The notes beneath the pieces are model-generated. The model worked only from the letters and a program-made list of their open reading frames with translations. It was not told the DNA's origin and ran no database searches. This document shows positions 6,576 to 12,571 of a stretch of 12,645 nucleotides of DNA, one piece after another. The position numbers and the translations under genes are program-made. The DNA is from CAZQSL01 sp964595945. GTDB taxonomy: Bacteria > UBP15 > UBA6099 > JAJRTR01. How positions within the stretch are numbered: the first letter of the stretch is position 1; the number at the start of each line of letters is the position of its first letter. The stretch lies in assembly GCA_964595945.1 (NCBI GenBank), contig CAZQSL010000104.1, forward strand, positions 1 to 12,645, given 5' to 3'.

Positions 6576-7925
6576 TTATATTTTTTGGGAGAGAGTGCTC
6601 AGGATGTCGTGGAGGTGGGGTTTGATGAGCAGGGAGATGTCGCGGTAGGTGAAGAGTGCGATCATGGCCATGAGGATGCAGAATCCGACGTAGTGGATGA
6701 TGCCTTCCTTGCGTGGGTCGAGAGCTTTGCCGATGATGGCTTCCCAGATGTGGAAGACGATGCGTGAGCCGTCGAGAGCCGGGAATGGGAATAGATTGAT
6801 GACGCCGAGGGAGACGCTTATGAAGGCGAAGAAGAGAATGAGGTCGCGCAGGCCGCGTTTTGCGAAGGTGGATGCGTATTGCACGATGCCGACTGGGCCG
6901 GCGACGTCGTCGCCGGATACTTTGGCGGTGAAGACGAGGTAGAGGGAGTATGCGGTGGCGGTGACGGTGTCGACGCTTTGGCGTGCGCCGCGGGCGAGGG
7001 CGGAGGGGAGTGAGATTTTTTTGACGAGGGGCGTGAGGGTGATGCCGGTGTTTTTGCCGGGGGCGCCGTCGAGGGTGATGGTTTTGCGTGTGCCGGATTT
7101 TTCGCGGTAGTAGGTGATGGTGGTGGTGGGGGTGTACATATTGTAGGTGGAGCCGGTGAAGGATTCGCCGTCGAAGTCGAGTATGATGTCGCCTTTGCGG
7201 AGGCCGGCGGCTGAGGCGAGAGAGCCTTTTTGGATGGAGTCGATGCGGCGTGGGATGGGTGTGCCGAGGACGACGCCGATTTGTCCGTGTTTTTCGACAG
7301 TGTTCATTTTCGGGGTGACGGTGAGGTTGCGTATCTGGCCTTTGTGTTTGATGGTGAGGTTGACTTTGCGGCCTGAGCTTTTGTGGATGATGTCGGTGAA
7401 GTCTTTGGGCTGGGTGATGGTATTGCCGTTGACGGCGAGGATGGTGTCGCCGGGTTTGAGGCCTGCGGCGCCGGCGGGTTTGCGTGGGTCGACAAAGTCG
7501 ACGATGACGTTGCTGGATGTGATGTCGAGGGGTACTTTGACGGGGTTGTCGATGCCCCAGAAGAAGCTTACGGCGGCGAACATGAGGATGGCGAGGATGT
7601 AGTTCATGAAGGGGCCGGCGAAGATGATGGAGATTTTCTGCAGGGGGTGTTTATAGCGGAAGTTGCGGCTGCGGGGGACTGAGTTTTCGAGGCCTTCGTT
7701 GTCGTCTTCGCCGATCATCTTGACGTAGCCGCCGATGGGGAAGAGGCAGAGTTTGTAGCGTGTGCCGTGGTAGTTGATGCCGATGATTTCGGGGCCCATG
7801 CCGAGCGCGAATTCGGGGACTGCGACGCCGTTGATTTTGGCGAGAGCGAAGTGGCCGAGCTCGTGGAAGAGGATGACGATGCCGAAGGCGACGATGATTT
7901 CGAGAGCGATTATGAGGATTTCCAT
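6576..7925 (-). CDS. rseP: Site-2 membrane metalloprotease RseP
   Basis: 449 residues from the ATG at 7925, chosen because CAGGA precedes it and the protein then begins directly with its first membrane segment. The longer open frame upstream begins with TTG and adds a Pro/Ala-rich stretch. RseP cleaves membrane-embedded anti-sigma factors and leftover signal peptides. The zinc motif HELGH (21-25) lies in transmembrane segment 1 (about 4-22). It is followed by FPIGGYVKM (62-70), a second membrane segment (about 99-122), two PDZ-like domains (about 138-205 and 225-300), and the C-terminal NLFPFPALDG (377-386), whose Asp385 is the third zinc ligand. A last membrane segment follows (about 415-433). 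Length is typical. A -10-like TACAAT on the minus strand (7995-7990) without a good -35 could give it its own promoter. uppS, cdsA and dxr, often between frr and rseP, are absent. Confidence 0.95.
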   Translation of the reverse strand: MEILIIALEIIVAFGIVILFHELGHFALAKINGVAVPEFALGMGPEIIGINYHGTRYKLCLFPIGGYVKMIGEDDNEGLENSVPRSRNFRYKHPLQKISIIFAGPFMNYILAILMFAAVSFFWGIDNPVKVPLDITSSNVIVDFVDPRKPAGAAGLKPGDTILAVNGNTITQPKDFTDIIHKSSGRKVNLTIKHKGQIRNLTVTPKMNTVEKHGQIGVVLGTPIPRRIDSIQKGSLASAAGLRKGDIILDFDGESFTGSTYNMYTPTTTITYYREKSGTRKTITLDGAPGKNTGITLTPLVKKISLPSALARGARQSVDTVTATAYSLYLVFTAKVSGDDVAGPVGIVQYASTFAKRGLRDLILFFAFISVSLGVINLFPFPALDGSRIVFHIWEAIIGKALDPRKEGIIHYVGFCILMAMIALFTYRDISLLIKPHLHDILSTLSQKI

Positions 7926-8057
7926 TGATGCGTTCCTGACTTGTTGGTGTGCGGCTGGTGGAGCGGTGGCCGGTGTGGGTGGTGCGAATATTGTAGACAA
8001 ACCTGGTGGTGGTTTGTTCTGTGCGGTGGAGAAAAAGGTGATGGCCGGTGTGTGTGG

Positions 8058-8264
8058 TCAGTCGATGTCCGGGACGGTGACGATGCGGAGGGTGGAGCGG
8101 CCGGAGATGGGGTCGGGGGAGGATGAGGCGATGAAGCTGGAGTATGAGGTGGCGCAGGGAGTGTGGCGGGGGTGAGGCGGGACGGGGTGTGTGATGATGG
8201 GGTCGTGGAGAGAAGAGGCGTGTGTGGCGGGGAGGCCGGAGAGGTCGGTGTGTGGGAGTCGCAT
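8058..8264 (-). CDS. Unrecognised 68-residue protein, coupled to frr
   Basis: The ATG (8264-8262) overlaps the frr stop in a TGATG arrangement, typical of translational coupling, and the frame runs 68 codons to a TGA. Roughly four fifths of its codons end in C, the same third-position bias as the certain genes around it, and the other codon positions lack this enrichment. That is the main reason to believe it is translated. The protein is rich in Pro, Ser, Thr and His in the first half and ends with a more ordinary stretch (ISGRSTLRIVTVPDID). There is no signal peptide, membrane segment or motif I recognise. It sits where uppS, cdsA or dxr often stand but resembles none of them. It could be a lineage-specific small protein or the remnant of a longer gene. 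Not to be given a function. Confidence 0.5.
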   Translation of the reverse strand: MRLPHTDLSGLPATHASSLHDPIITHPVPPHPRHTPCATSYSSFIASSSPDPISGRSTLRIVTVPDID

Positions 8265-8821
8265 CAGAATTCGATGATTTCCTTTTCTTTTTTTTCTATG
8301 AGGGTGTCGATTTTTTTGATGTAGTCGTCGGTGAGGTCCTGGAGTTTTTTGAGGGCGCGGTCGCGGTCGTCTTCGGTGATTTCTTTTTCTTCCTGGAGCA
8401 TTTCGATTTCGTCTTTGCCGTCGCGGCGTACGTTGCGGATGGCGATTTTCATTTCTTCGCCTTTTTTGCGTGCGAGTTTGGCGAGTTCCTTGCGGCGTTC
8501 TTCCGTGGGGGCGGGGAGTTCGAGCATGATGGAGAGGCCGTCGTTGCGTGGGTTGATGCCGAGGTCGGAGGTGCGGATGGCGCGTTCGATGGTGGCGAAG
8601 GTGGATTTGTCGAAGGGTACGATTTTGATGAGGCGGGGTTGGGGGATGGAGATGGTGGCGATTTGTTTGATTTTCATGGGTGCGCCGTACATTTCGACGG
8701 GTATGCTGTCGAGGAGTTCGGGGGTGGCGCGGCCGGTGCGGATTTTTGCGAGTTCGGCGGCGAGGATGTCGAGGGTTTTTTCCATGTGTGATTTGATTTC
8801 GGTGAATGTCTGTTCAATCAT
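8264..8821 (-). CDS. frr: Ribosome recycling factor
   Basis: 185 residues from the ATG at 8821, the standard length of the family; GGAGG stands 9 nt upstream, inside the end of pyrH. The factor works with EF-G to split post-termination ribosomes. Family signatures: KIRTGRA (26-32), SIPQPRLIKIVPFDKS (58-73), ERAIRTSDLGINP (79-91), LPAPTEERRKEL (102-113) and RNVRRD (129-134), ending in a long charged helix. Seven additional upstream codons (from 8842) are open but lie before the ribosome site and are not expected to be translated. Its start overlaps the pyrH stop by 8 nt, so the two are one operon and probably coupled; its own stop overlaps the next small frame. Confidence 0.97.
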   Translation of the reverse strand: MIEQTFTEIKSHMEKTLDILAAELAKIRTGRATPELLDSIPVEMYGAPMKIKQIATISIPQPRLIKIVPFDKSTFATIERAIRTSDLGINPRNDGLSIMLELPAPTEERRKELAKLARKKGEEMKIAIRNVRRDGKDEIEMLQEEKEITEDDRDRALKKLQDLTDDYIKKIDTLIEKKEKEIIEF

Positions 8822-9557
8822 TTTTGGGTCCTCCGGTAACAAGGGTGCCGACTTTTTCGCCGGTGATGAGTTTTTTGAGGTTGCCGGGTTTCATGAAGTT
8901 GAAGACCATGATGGGCATGTTGTTTTCCATGCAGAGGGCGGTGGCGGTGGAGTCCATGACGTGGAGGTCGCGGTCGATGACTTCGCGGTAGGTGATGGTG
9001 TCGAACATGGTGGCGTCGGGGAATTTCATGGGGTCTTTGTCGTATACGCCGTCGACTTTGGTGGCTTTGATGATGAGGTTGGCGCCGATTTCGTTGCCGC
9101 GGAGGGCGGCTGCGGTGTCGGTGGAGAAGAAGGGGTTGCCGGTGCCGGCGGCGAAGATGATGACGCGGCCCTTGTCGAGGTGGCGCATGGCGCGGCGGCG
9201 GATGTAGGGTTCGCAGATGGCGGACATTTCGATGGCGGAGAGGACGCGTGTTTCCATGTCGTGTTTTTCGAGGGCGCTCTGGAGTGCGAGTGCGTTCATG
9301 ACGGTGGCGAGCATGCCCATGTAGTCTGCGGAGGCGCGTTCGAAGCCGTCGGCTGCTTTTGAGAGGCCGCGGAAGATGTTGCCGCCGCCGACGACGAGAG
9401 CGATCTGGACGCCGAGTTGGTGGATGCTTGAGATTTCGAGTGCGTATTGGTGGAGTTTGTCGTGGTCGATGCCGTAGCCCTGTTCGCCGGCGAGGCCTTC
9501 GCCGGTTACTTTGAGGAGAATGCGTTTGTATACTGGAACCTGTCCGGAATTATCCAT
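8814..9557 (-). CDS. pyrH: UMP kinase (uridylate kinase)
   Basis: 247 residues from the ATG at 9557, with GAGG about 8 nt upstream; the open frame continues 38 codons further but that part is Arg/His-rich and non-homologous. PyrH phosphorylates UMP to UDP in the cytoplasm and belongs to the amino-acid-kinase fold. Visible signatures: LLKVTGEGL (14-22, where most homologues have K-L-S-G-E-A-L), VVGGGNIFRG (55-64), RRAMRHLDKGRVIIFAAGTGNPFFSTD (segment 121-147), KATKVDGVYDKDP (164-176) and MDSTATALCMENNMPI (201-216). The C terminus GTLVTG is standard. It follows tsf but has its own promoter candidate and a leader of about 110 nt with a hairpin. It is coupled to frr through an 8-nt overlap. Confidence 0.97.
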   Translation of the reverse strand: MDNSGQVPVYKRILLKVTGEGLAGEQGYGIDHDKLHQYALEISSIHQLGVQIALVVGGGNIFRGLSKAADGFERASADYMGMLATVMNALALQSALEKHDMETRVLSAIEMSAICEPYIRRRAMRHLDKGRVIIFAAGTGNPFFSTDTAAALRGNEIGANLIIKATKVDGVYDKDPMKFPDATMFDTITYREVIDRDLHVMDSTATALCMENNMPIMVFNFMKPGNLKKLITGEKVGTLVTGGPKND

Positions 9558-9631
9558 GGGCAACCTCGGTGGGGTTATGAATCGCTGGCTCCCGCGGTGT
9601 GTGCGGGGGGGCGAATTGTGGTGAATATAAT

Positions 9632-9659
9632 GCTGCCTCAGACTTTCATCCGAGGCAGC
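9632..9659 (-). other. Hairpin in the pyrH leader
   Basis: GCTGCCTC (9632-9639) pairs with GAGGCAGC (9652-9659) around a 12-nt loop. On the minus strand it begins about 8 nt after the predicted pyrH start site and is followed by ATTATATT rather than a U-run. It could stabilise the 5' end of the pyrH-frr mRNA or act as a leaky terminator for tsf. The structure is directly visible; the role is inferred. Confidence 0.55.
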
Positions 9660-9673
9660 GTGTCGATACATAA

Positions 9674-9702
9674 TTTATAACATAATGTGGGCGGATAGTG
9701 AA
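9674..9702 (-). promoter_or_regulatory. Candidate promoter for pyrH-frr
   Basis: On the minus strand: TTCACT (9702-9697), a 17-nt spacer, then TATAAA (9679-9674) preceded by TGT, an extended -10. It lies 9 nt beyond the tsf stop. The spacing and extended -10 make it credible despite a 4/6 match at -35. Confidence 0.5.
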
Positions 9703-9710
9703 TTGAAAAA

Positions 9711-10307
9711 TTATTCGGCGCCGAGGACGAGTCTGACGAAGCGTCCGATTTTGATGTTTTCGCCGATTTTGCCGACGGCGTCAGCGAGGACGGTTTTGAC
9801 GGCACGGTCGGAGTCTTTGACGAAGGGTTGTTCGAGGAGGCAGACTTGGGAGTAGAAGCTTTTGATTTTGCCTTCGACGATTTTGGGGATGACGGCGTCT
9901 GGTTTGCCTTCGTTTTTGCAGAGTTCGGCGTAGATGGCTTTTTCTTTTTCGATGATGTCAGCGGGGACGTCTTCGGGGGCGACCCACTGGGGTGCGGCGG
10001 CGGCGACTTGCATGGCGAGGTCGCGGGCGAGGGCTTTGAAGTCTTCGTTGCGGGCGACGAAGTCGGTTTCGCATTTGAGTTCGATGAGGACGGCGAGTTT
10101 GCTGCCTGTGTGTATGTAGGATTCGATGATGCCCTGGGAGGTTTCGCGGCCCGAGCGTTTTTCGGCGACTTTGAGGCCTTTTTTTCTGAGGATTTCGACA
10201 GCTTCTTCCATGTTGCCGTTGGCGTCGGTGAGAGCTTTTTTGCAGTCCATCATGCCGAGGCCGGTTTGTTCTCTGAGGTCTTTGACCATTTGTGATGTGA
10301 TTTCCAT
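9711..10307 (-). CDS. tsf: Translation elongation factor Ts
   Basis: 198 residues, the short form of EF-Ts like that of Thermus, rather than the roughly 280-residue enterobacterial form with a full duplicated core. EF-Ts exchanges GDP for GTP on EF-Tu. Signatures: the N-terminal UBA-like domain with VKDLREQTGLGMMDCKKAL (8-26), the LRKKG helix (40-44), and CETDFVARN (79-87) whose TDFV (81-84) inserts into EF-Tu. The C-terminal part ends in GRFVRLVLG. A strong ribosome site GGAGG lies about 10 nt before the ATG. It follows rpsB after 45 nt, the usual gene order, and is presumably cotranscribed with it; Codons end largely in C or G of the translation-gene type. Confidence 0.97.
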   Translation of the reverse strand: MEITSQMVKDLREQTGLGMMDCKKALTDANGNMEEAVEILRKKGLKVAEKRSGRETSQGIIESYIHTGSKLAVLIELKCETDFVARNEDFKALARDLAMQVAAAAPQWVAPEDVPADIIEKEKAIYAELCKNEGKPDAVIPKIVEGKIKSFYSQVCLLEQPFVKDSDRAVKTVLADAVGKIGENIKIGRFVRLVLGAE

Positions 10308-10352
10308 TATAGTGAGTCCTCCTGAGTGGTGGGTGAGAGTGGTTGCGAAAGG

Positions 10353-11135
10353 TTATCCGGCGGTTGGTGTTTCCGCTGGGGTAGTGGGGGCAGGCGCCTG
10401 TTGTTCTGCGGCGGGAGCGGATTCTGGCTGGAAGTCTTCTTCCTTGACCTGGTCGGCGCCGCGGCCGTCGATGACGGCGTCGGCGATGGCTTTGGCGAGG
10501 AGGCGTACGGCGCGGATGGCGTCGTCGTTGCCGGGGATGGGGTAGTCGACGCCGGTGGGGTCGCAGTTGGTGTCGACGACGGCGACGACTTTGATGCCGA
10601 GGTTTTTGGCTTCTTTGAAGGCGATGTATTCTTTTTTGAGGTCGACGATGAAGAGGATGTCGGGGCGGACGTCCATGCGTGCCACGCCGCCGAGGTTTTT
10701 GCGGAGTTTCGAGAGGTTGTGGCGGTACATTTTGGCTTCTTTTTTGGCCATGGTGTCGAATTGGCCGTTGGCTTCCATGGCTTCGAGGTCGCGGAGTTTT
10801 TTGATGCGGCGCTGGATGGTGGAGAAATTGGTGAGGAGGCCGCCGAGCCAGCGGTGGTTGATGTAGGGCATGTCGGCGCGTTCGGCTTCTTCCTTGATGG
10901 CGTCGCAGGCTTGTTTTTTGGTGCCTACGAACATTACATTGGCGCCTTCCGAGGATGCCTGGCGTACGAATTCATAGGCTTCGAGAGTTTTTTTGAGGGT
11001 TTGCTGCAGGTCGAGGATGTAGATTCCGTTGCGTTCCTGGAAGATGAAGGGTTTCATCTTCGGGTTCCATCTTCTGGTCTGGTGTCCGAAGTGGACGCCG
11101 GCTTCGAGGAGTTGTTTCATTGTAACTACTGGCAT
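10353..11135 (-). CDS. rpsB: 30S ribosomal protein S2
   Basis: 260 residues from the ATG at 11135, fixed by a perfect AAAGGAGG 7 nt upstream; the frame is open back to 11297 but that portion lies over the promoter and leader. S2 binds the 30S head-body junction. Signatures: MKQLLEAGVHFGHQ near the N terminus (6-19), RRWNPKMKPFIF, the NGIYILDLQQT segment, HRWLGGLLTNFSTI in the middle, and the C-terminal VDTNCDP followed by IPGNDDAIRA. After the family core there is an added tail of about 35 residues rich in Ala, Pro, Glu and Thr; such low-complexity tails occur in some lineages and are probably disordered. First gene of the rpsB-tsf operon, with a good promoter and a structured leader that suggest feedback control. 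Confidence 0.98.
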   Translation of the reverse strand: MPVVTMKQLLEAGVHFGHQTRRWNPKMKPFIFQERNGIYILDLQQTLKKTLEAYEFVRQASSEGANVMFVGTKKQACDAIKEEAERADMPYINHRWLGGLLTNFSTIQRRIKKLRDLEAMEANGQFDTMAKKEAKMYRHNLSKLRKNLGGVARMDVRPDILFIVDLKKEYIAFKEAKNLGIKVVAVVDTNCDPTGVDYPIPGNDDAIRAVRLLAKAIADAVIDGRGADQVKEEDFQPESAPAAEQQAPAPTTPAETPTAG

Positions 11136-11164
11136 GTGAGTGCCTCCTTTGGTTGTTGATCCTC

Positions 11165-11204
11165 TGCCGCCATCGCTTCTTTGCGATACCGCTTGTGGGC
11201 GGCA
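11165..11204 (-). ncRNA. Structured 5' leader of rpsB (possible autoregulatory element)
   Basis: Within the untranslated leader of about 130 nt between the promoter and rpsB, two nested stems can be drawn. The outer stem is TGCCGCC (11204-11198 as transcribed) with GGCGGCA (11171-11165). The inner stem is ATCGC (11187-11183) with GCGAT (11176-11172) around a 6-nt loop. The two stems are contiguous on one side, with a 10-nt bulge on the other. It ends about 30 nt before the rpsB start. S2 mRNA leaders that bind S2 are known in other bacteria; that this one does so is inference. Confidence 0.5.
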
Positions 11205-11268
11205 CCTTCGCGCGGATCCGGTGGCATGTGTGGTGGCGGATTGAGTGGTGTGCGCAATCCAACGGAAA

Positions 11269-11297
11269 AGTGTAGCACAGGGAGGTGTGTTATTCAA
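11269..11297 (-). promoter_or_regulatory. rpsB-tsf promoter
   Basis: On the minus strand: TTGAAT (11297-11292), exactly 17 nt, then TACACT (11274-11269) preceded by TGC, an extended -10. The predicted transcript starts near 11262. This is the best promoter match in the window. It begins 8 nt away from the duplicated target site of the long foldback element, which therefore inserted just upstream without breaking it. Confidence 0.7.
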
Positions 11298-11305
11298 TAC
11301 ATAAT

Positions 11306-11560
11306 GATAATGCGTAACCGTTCACGGAATACTCGCGGAGAACCTTTTTTGCAAAAAAGGTTCTCCGCACCTCTCCAAAAAACTCCCTATGTTTGGAGGA
11401 TTCTCTGGTTTTGCGGGTTACAAGCGGCATATCAGCCGCTTGTAACCCGCAAAAAATGGCTGGAGTATAGCATATAAAGTTTTTCGGTAGAGGTTTGGAG
11501 ACCCCATTTTTTTCAAAAAGGGGGTCTCCATGCTCTTGTCGTGAACGCTTACGATAATGC
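11306..11560 (-). mobile_element. Long copy (239 bp) of a MITE-like foldback element with target duplication
   Basis: The element is 11314-11552. Its ends are GTAACCGTTCACG (11314-11326) and CGTGAACGCTTAC (11540-11552), inverted repeats matching at 12 of 13 positions. An exact 8-bp direct repeat GATAATGC flanks it (11306-11313 and 11553-11560). Inside are three hairpins: a perfect 34-bp palindrome (11335-11368), a central perfect 20-bp stem (arm TTTTGCGGGTTACAAGCGGC, 11409-11428, partner 11435-11454, loop ATATCA), and a third stem with TGGAGACCCC arms (11496-11505 / 11521-11530). The two outer hairpins and the stretches beside them (ACCTCT...AAAAACT) are inverted images of each other, so the whole element is one imperfect palindrome centred near 11432. 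It encodes no protein. It lies 7 nt past the glycosyltransferase stop and upstream of the rpsB promoter. Termini are shared with the short copy near 3017. Confidence 0.85.
11409..11454. repeat. Central 20-bp perfect stem of the foldback element
   Basis: Arms 11409-11428 and 11435-11454 are perfectly complementary, with a 6-nt loop. There is no U-run after the stem on either strand, so it is not a standard terminator, although so stable a hairpin could protect the 3' end of the glycosyltransferase mRNA. Confidence 0.9.
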
Positions 11561-11566
11561 TTGGTG

Positions 11567-12499
11567 TCAGAGGTGGCTTGCGGGGTTTTTAGTGGAGGTG
11601 GCTGGGGGCCAGATGTGGGGGTTGGGTCGGTGGGAGATGGAGTCGAGGCGCGCGAGGCAGCGGGCGGTGAGTTCGATGGCGATGACTGCGATGGCGCGCA
11701 GTGGGGGCTCCTGGTGTGTGATGATGCGTTTGAGGATGTGTGCGGCGATGATGAGGGAGGCGGTGTGGGTGGCGGGGCGGTAGCGGGTCTGGCGGTGGAG
11801 GCGGATGTAGCCGGCGATGATGCTGCGTCGGCGCATGATGATTTCGCTTGTGGTGGCGGGGCCGAGGTTGTGGACGATGGCTGTGGGGACGTAGACGAGG
11901 CGGAGTCCGGCCTGTCGTGTGAGGTGTTCGATCTGGGGTTCGTCGACGATGGTGCCGGGAGGCAGTGTGTGGAAGGTTTTTCTGAAGGCGACCATTTCGC
12001 CGCATTTTGGGTTGTGGGAGGCGGCGAGGTGGTGGAGGTTCCAGAGGAAGTGTGCGGCATAGCCGGGAAAGGTGGTAGTGTCGTTGAGTGGTATGGGGCG
12101 TGCGCCGGTCATGCCGGTGGTGGGGTCGGTGAATGGTGTGATGAGGTTTTCGATGGAGGAGGGGGCGGGGAGTGTGTCTGCGCCGATGAGGATGAGGATG
12201 TCGGTGGTGGTGGCGGCGATGTATTTGTTGATGGCTTCGGCTTTGCCGTGGCGTTGTGTTTCGGTTATCAGGATCAGTGGTATGTTTCGGTTTTCAATAT
12301 CGGATTTGTGTTTTTCTATTTCCGGAATAGTGGCGTCGGTGCAGCCGCTTGCCACGATTATTATTTCTGATATCCGGCATAGTGATGTTTGCTGGTTTGC
12401 GATGGCGGAGAGGAGAGGGCCGATGTTGAGTTGTTCGTTGTGCGCCATGATGCCGATGGAGCAGTGGAGGGGGGGGGTTGTGGGTGTGTGTTGGGGCAT
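11567..12499 (-). CDS. Family 2 glycosyltransferase
   Basis: 310 residues from the ATG at 12499. A TTG 17 codons upstream (12550) is also open, but its extra codons are A-rich and lack the C-ending bias, so the ATG is preferred; neither start has a good ribosome site. The GT-A fold is recognisable (numbered from this ATG): CSIGIMAHNE (13-22) as first strand, IIIVASGCTDAT (46-57) binding the nucleotide sugar, HGKAEAIN (84-91), the metal-binding Asp in LIGADTLP (104-111), GARPIPLN (132-139), the acidic IVDEP (184-188) as likely catalytic region, and RRRSIIAGYIRLHRQTRY (223-240), reminiscent of the QxxRW region. Two hydrophobic stretches near the C terminus (about 247-260 and 267-283) may anchor it in the membrane. 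Donor and acceptor are unknown; cell-surface polysaccharide or glycolipid synthesis is the usual role. Confidence 0.85.
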   Translation of the reverse strand: MPQHTPTTPPLHCSIGIMAHNEQLNIGPLLSAIANQQTSLCRISEIIIVASGCTDATIPEIEKHKSDIENRNIPLILITETQRHGKAEAINKYIAATTTDILILIGADTLPAPSSIENLITPFTDPTTGMTGARPIPLNDTTTFPGYAAHFLWNLHHLAASHNPKCGEMVAFRKTFHTLPPGTIVDEPQIEHLTRQAGLRLVYVPTAIVHNLGPATTSEIIMRRRSIIAGYIRLHRQTRYRPATHTASLIIAAHILKRIITHQEPPLRAIAVIAIELTARCLARLDSISHRPNPHIWPPATSTKNPASHL

Positions 12500-12531
12500 T
12501 GGTTTTGTGAAGGGGCTGATTTTTCTGTTTT

Positions 12532-12571
12532 GCGGAAAATTCCTTTTCAAAAGGGGTGTTATGCAATTGCG
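12532..12571. repeat. Possible degenerate third copy of the foldback element
   Basis: The stretch contains GCGGAAAATTCC, the 13-bp palindrome CCTTTTCAAAAGG (12542-12554), then GGTGTTATGCAATTGCG. In order and spacing this resembles the short copy's GCGGAGAACC, its T6-GC-A6 palindrome, and CTCCATGCTCTTGTCG. Identity is partial and could be chance. No flanking direct repeat was found. Confidence 0.25.

Noticed and set aside
8058..8110. Resemblance of GRSTLRIVTV in the small frame to the N terminus of Dxr (GSIGRSTL)
   Set aside because: It is at the wrong end of the frame, very short, and lacks the preceding nucleotide-binding residues; likely chance.
8222..9362. Long plus-strand frames opposite frr and pyrH
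   Set aside because: They are low-complexity antisense shadows of clearly identified genes.
10326..11159. 277-residue plus-strand frame rich in Gly, Phe, Asp and Val
   Set aside because: It is the mirror of rpsB; the composition is produced by the C-ending codons of the opposite strand.
11136..11297. N-terminal extension of S2
   Set aside because: The region holds the promoter and leader, and a perfect ribosome site marks the downstream ATG.
11290..12060. 256-residue minus-strand frame running through the foldback element
   Set aside because: It is out of frame with the glycosyltransferase and partly made of hairpin sequence; the Pro/Ser-rich part is a shadow frame.
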